Shown here: one piece after another, positions 61,019-64,000 of the stretch
Layout of the letters: every line of letters begins with the position of its first letter
Numbering within the stretch: the stretch's first letter is position 1
The notes under the pieces: model-generated
Databases searched by the model: none
Seen by the model: the letters and a program-made list of their open reading frames with translations, nothing else
Told to the model about the DNA's origin: nothing
DNA from: Stakelama portus
Lineage (GTDB): Bacteria; Pseudomonadota; Alphaproteobacteria; Sphingomonadales; Sphingomonadaceae
Reading direction: 5' to 3'
Length of the DNA stretch: 64,000 nucleotides
Assembly (NCBI RefSeq): GCF_003171655.1
Contig: NZ_QFZL01000002.1
Span: 248,001 to 312,000 of the forward strand
Position numbers and translations under genes: made by a program

Positions 61019-61408
61019 TCAGTCCTCATCGATGTCGGGCGCACCTTCATTGTTCGACGTCCGGCCCTTGGTGAGGAAGTCCACCTTGTCGGCGATGATC
61101 TCGCAGCCGTAGCGCTTGGTGCCGTCCTGGTCTTCCCATTGCGTATAGTGGATGCGCCCCTCGACCGTCACGAGCTGGCCCTTGGTGCAGTACTTGGCGA
61201 CGTTCTGGCCGAGACCGTTGAAGCAGGTCACGCGGTGGAATTCGCTGTCCTTGGCGGTGTAGCCGTTTTCGTCCTTGTAGGTCTTGCCGTCCTTGCGTGC
61301 GGGACGGTCGGTGACGACCGAGATCGAGGTGATGTTGGTACCGCCCTGGGTCGTGCGGTTTTCGGGATCGCGGGCGATGCGGCCAACGAGGATTACGAGA
61401 TTGGTCAT
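61019..61408 (-). CDS. ssb: Single-stranded DNA-binding protein
   Basis: A 129-residue SSB. The OB-fold is complete: LVILVGRIARDPENRTT, then SISVVTDRP, then EFHRVTCFNGLGQNVAKYC, then KGQLVTVEGRIHYTQWEDQDG. The tail is short but acidic (APDIDED), less glycine-rich than in host SSB. Plasmid SSBs coat incoming single strands and dampen the SOS response in new recipients. The start ATG 61408 follows AGGAGAAAG. The 299 bases upstream (61409-61707) show no gene. Confidence 0.9.
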   Translation of the reverse strand: MTNLVILVGRIARDPENRTTQGGTNITSISVVTDRPARKDGKTYKDENGYTAKDSEFHRVTCFNGLGQNVAKYCTKGQLVTVEGRIHYTQWEDQDGTKRYGCEIIADKVDFLTKGRTSNNEGAPDIDED

Positions 61409-61707
61409 GGTCTTTCTCCTGATCGAGCATTCCGGGTCCATCCCGGCTGCAAACCCGACTAGGAAGCGGCCACGGCGAAGCGCACCGAAGGGAAACCTCG
61501 ATCTGGTTCGGGTGGTGCGGGCAGCCGGGCGCAGCCCGGCAACTCGGCCGGACCTGATCGGGGTTGCGCGTCTCGACGGGGATGCTTCAGGAAAGGTTTG
61601 CTTACAGGCCGGGTTGGTCCCGAGTGCCTTGCACAGGCCAAGCCATGACTTTTCGTATTATCGGGATGCGACGTACCCCCTGACCTCGCCTGCCTTTAAA
61701 GGCGACG

Positions 61708-62136
61708 TCATATCTCGACTACCGACGCTCCTCCCGAAGTGGACGAAAGCCCCCTTGAAAACGCGCCGCCAGCAGCAGTCTCCACAGTGCCAAGCGGCAT
61801 AGGCTCGTCCAGACGATGGCCCCGCAACATCCAGTCTTGGGGCGTGATGAGGCGCCCCCAATCCGCAAAGGAAGGAATCGTGCCCAAGTCCTCGCGGACG
61901 TGCTGCTCGCCTACAAGGCGAACGGGCACGACACGGCTGTCGGCGTTGACGATAGTAGGCCCGAACAGCGTTTCGAGCATGAAAATGCCTTCGGCATGGT
62001 GCCGAAGGGCCCGGTGCCGCGGATCGGCAAAGATCGCCTTCGACTGGTCAAACCATTGGTGGAGCGGCAGGTAATCTTCCACCACCCCTCCCCATTTCCG
62101 AACCGACGATAGGGCGTGATAATAGCAATGAGCCAT
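61708..62136 (-). CDS. DUF6915-type protein
   Basis: A 142-residue protein. HCYYHALSSVRKWGG, DYLPLHQWFDQSKAI and FADPRHRALRHHAEGIF, then VPVRLVGEQHVREDLG, form the histidine-rich pattern I know as DUF6915, a family frequent on alphaproteobacterial and phage-like DNA. AGGAGAAG precedes ATG 62136. It is downstream of the DUF6878-type gene with 10 bases between, so an operon is likely. Function unknown. Confidence 0.78.
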   Translation of the reverse strand: MAHCYYHALSSVRKWGGVVEDYLPLHQWFDQSKAIFADPRHRALRHHAEGIFMLETLFGPTIVNADSRVVPVRLVGEQHVREDLGTIPSFADWGRLITPQDWMLRGHRLDEPMPLGTVETAAGGAFSRGLSSTSGGASVVEI

Positions 62137-62146
62137 CGCACTTCTC

Positions 62147-62584
62147 CTAGAGATCAGTCGAATGGTCGTCGGTCGCCGTGTAACGCAGCTGGCAGTCCAG
62201 AACGAAACTCGGCGCAGCCACGTCGATGACCAGTTCGCCGCAGGCACCATCATTGATTTCCCACCCGGGATGATGGCGTTCGAGAGCAAGGTAAGTCAGT
62301 TGCTCGAGGGCGGAACTGAGGCTCTGGTCGTCGCCTTCTCCAGCACAGTCGATCGTCAATTCGGGACACGGAACACTCGCCCCCACGGCGTCAGAGAAGA
62401 CGCATTCTTCGACCGCACCGCTGTCGCCGCACCCATCAAAGCGGATTTCTACGCGGACAATTTCGGCATTGCGCAGCGGGGCAATGATGGCTGCCTTGAG
62501 CCGCTGGAGTTCACTTTGTGCCTGCGCCGCACGTTCGACCTGGCGGACAGCAAAGTCAGCCATGATTGCCTGAAAATCAGTCAT
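62147..62584 (-). CDS. DUF6878-type protein
   Basis: A 145-residue protein from ATG 62584 (MTDFQAIMADFAVRQVER), with GCAGGAGAA upstream. It has a helical N-terminus and a mixed body with EIRFDGCGDSGAVE, SLSSALEQLTYLALERHHPGW and DGACGELVIDV. I recall this as DUF6878, a companion of DUF6915 and DUF2493 genes on sphingomonad elements. Function unknown. Confidence 0.75.
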   Translation of the reverse strand: MTDFQAIMADFAVRQVERAAQAQSELQRLKAAIIAPLRNAEIVRVEIRFDGCGDSGAVEECVFSDAVGASVPCPELTIDCAGEGDDQSLSSALEQLTYLALERHHPGWEINDGACGELVIDVAAPSFVLDCQLRYTATDDHSTDL

Positions 62585-62701
62585 GAGATTTCTCCTGCAG
62601 TGTTCGGGCAAGGACCGATCGTCTTGCCCACGATAACAGGCGATCTCTTTCCTCTGACGGGCTGCGCCAGCGCCGATGGCGCTGGCGCGATGCCGGACGC
62701 A

Positions 62702-63655
62702 TCAGTCGGTATCCTGAGCCGCGCGCTTGGGAGAAGTTCCAAGCGGACCGCGGCGATCGACGACGGTAATCCGACGGGATTTGGCTTCGATGACGAGGCG
62801 CTCCAGAACCCCGTTTCCAGGAAAGGCGACGACATAACGGGGGTCGAGCGAGAGCATACGCTCGTTGCGCTTGAAGCCTGCGCGCGCGCCCAGGCGCATG
62901 TCGAGGGAGAAGCTGATTTGGGGGATACTGCGTCGCTCCGCCCATGAGGATGCCAGACGGTCAACGCCCTTGGTGTCGCCACCATGGACAAGCACCATGT
63001 CAGGAACCCGGTCGTGGACCTTGTCCAGAGTAGCCCAGACGTTGTTGGCGAAGGTGAGCGCGTCCTGCTCGTTTGGATGGCGTGTGCGGCCACCGGCAAA
63101 GATCACCGGCGTGCCTTCAGGCATGGCGGCGCGGCGCTTGGCTTCGGACCGGGCTCGGACGAACTCGCGGCCCTCCACAAGCGCGGAAGTCAGCATGGCG
63201 CTGTGATTGAAGCGCGAACTCGACACGGGCTTCCACGAGGAGCCGAATTCGTTGAGATAGAGGGCAGCGGCCACTTCGCGCATCTCTTCGAGAGCGATCA
63301 TGGCCCCTTCGGCACACTGCGCACGCTCAACCTGGGTCTCGAGTTCATGGGTATGAATTTCGGATCCATCGGCAGTGGCCAGGAGCGCTCGGACTTCGTC
63401 GGTTGCGCGGTCAACTGCGGTCGATTTGCGGGTCGCGGAACGGTGGAAGATGTTGACGAACGCCCAGCCGAGGTCCTCGGCATCGGCCTCCAGCGCAGTC
63501 CCAGAGACCATCGCAAATAGATCGGACCAGACCGCTTCGAGCGTCTGGACTACCGCATCGTGGACCGGAAAATCATTGGTGGAAACCGGGGCAGGACCAA
63601 TCGAAAAACCGGAAAGATCGAGGCCGGCAAGTTGGTCAGAAAATGATGAGTGCAT
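62702..63655 (-). CDS. DUF2493 (SLOG/cpYpsA-type) protein
   Basis: A 317-residue protein from ATG 63655. The C-terminal domain at about residues 185-300 carries VIFAGGRTRHPNEQDALTF, MVLVHGGDTKGVDRLA and VVAFPGNGVLERLV, a Rossmann-like SLOG fold of the DUF2493 family that may bind nucleotides or nucleotide-derived ligands. The N-terminal half is helical (ERAQCAEGAMIALEEMREVA). SLOG proteins are widespread on mobile elements and some sense signalling nucleotides in defence systems; this one is not characterised. It is first in the leftward group with the DUF6878 and DUF6915 types. Confidence 0.85.
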   Translation of the reverse strand: MHSSFSDQLAGLDLSGFSIGPAPVSTNDFPVHDAVVQTLEAVWSDLFAMVSGTALEADAEDLGWAFVNIFHRSATRKSTAVDRATDEVRALLATADGSEIHTHELETQVERAQCAEGAMIALEEMREVAAALYLNEFGSSWKPVSSSRFNHSAMLTSALVEGREFVRARSEAKRRAAMPEGTPVIFAGGRTRHPNEQDALTFANNVWATLDKVHDRVPDMVLVHGGDTKGVDRLASSWAERRSIPQISFSLDMRLGARAGFKRNERMLSLDPRYVVAFPGNGVLERLVIEAKSRRITVVDRRGPLGTSPKRAAQDTD

Positions 63656-64000
63656 GGGTATTGTCCTCCTGACTGGCGTGAGGCTGACGCACCCGCTCAT
63701 GGCTGCGCCAGCGAGAGCCCGTCAGGGCCAGCTTGAGGCAGTCTCCGCACCCGACAGGGGAAACCCGCTTGGGCAGGCTGGCGCGGGCAGGCCAACGGCC
63801 CACACAGGGCCGGGCCAACTCGGGCCTGCGCAAGCCGGGTTGCGGAAGACTGGCGGCTGGCCCAGGGCCTTTCTCGCATGGCTTCAGACCATGAGTGCAA
63901 AAGCAAGCTTCGTCAGGGAGGACAGGCACCTCGCCACGGTCAAAATGACTGGCGCATTCAGGCCACCCGTTTTGCGTAAACGCCCTCACCGTTCGACATG
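63656..64000. other. Right-edge stretch without a supported gene
   Basis: This 345-base stretch is GC-rich, with short imperfect repeats of GGCC and GGGC type. A leftward opening from 63989 overlaps the DUF2493 start and has poor, low-complexity composition, so I do not call it. It probably holds the promoter of the DUF2493 group. Confidence 0.4.

Noticed and set aside
63636..63989. Leftward 117-codon opening at the right edge
   Set aside because: It overlaps the start of the DUF2493 gene, and its second half is low-complexity.
1..64000. Integrase, attachment sites, replication initiator, tRNA genes and CRISPR arrays
   Set aside because: None could be supported on either strand; regularly spaced repeats and tyrosine/serine recombinase motifs were not seen.

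Overview
The window looks like the transfer backbone plus cargo of a conjugative plasmid or integrative conjugative element from a sphingomonad-type alphaproteobacterium. The basis is GC-rich DNA, a complete F-type (MPF-F) transfer operon, a MobF relaxase with a TraD coupling protein, and a set of small proteins (DUF6961, DUF5818, DUF6437, DUF6915, DUF6878, DUF2493 types) that I recognise from sphingomonad mobile DNA. No integrase, replication initiator, rRNA, tRNA or CRISPR array was found, so plasmid and ICE cannot be told apart here.

Layout. 1-4.6 kb: an uncharacterised group made of a gene cut by the left edge, a WYL regulator, a divergent twin-AAA+ ATPase and a HEPN protein. 4.6-5.4 kb: two small regulators (AlpA-like and XRE-like) read leftward. 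5.7-23.7 kb: one rightward transfer operon in the order traA, traL, traE, traK, traB, dsbC-like, traV, traC, a membrane protein of unknown role, trbI, an S26 peptidase (traF of the RP4 type), traW, traU, trbC, traN, traF, traH, traG, with most genes overlapping by a few bases. 24.0-51.4 kb: a 27-kb leftward defence-like cargo. 51.4-53.3 kb: a small HTH gene and a divergent S24 repressor operon carrying a thermonuclease-like protein. 53.4-59.4 kb: the leftward mobilisation operon (ribbon-helix-helix protein, TraD, TraI relaxase/helicase, a small protein). 59.4-59.8 kb: a probable oriT. 59.8-64 kb: small accessory genes and an SSB.

The cargo is the most interesting part. Reading from its promoter it encodes a BrxR/CapW-like WYL regulator, a DrmD-like SNF2 helicase, a very large N6-adenine methylase, a 2130-residue DEAD/DEAH helicase with DUF1998 and a C-terminal PD-(D/E)XK-like nuclease segment, and a UvrD-type helicase with a RelE-like N-terminus. 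After an AT-rich gap come a 2.4-kilo-residue protein with two sacsin/Hsp90-type ATPase folds and a second SNF2 helicase. This resembles DISARM and Druantia without matching the standard gene set of either, and the sacsin/SNF2 pair may be a separate, undescribed module.

A second theme is control. Four copies of an alphaproteobacterial LexA-type box (GTTCT-N5-TGTTC) lie at promoters of the XRE/tra region, the S24 operon, the mobilisation operon and a small gene. A separate TTTCCTA operator family is shared by the tra, XRE, S24 and DUF6437 promoters. I infer that transfer is coupled to the SOS response through both host LexA and the element's own S24 repressor, in the manner of SetR on SXT.
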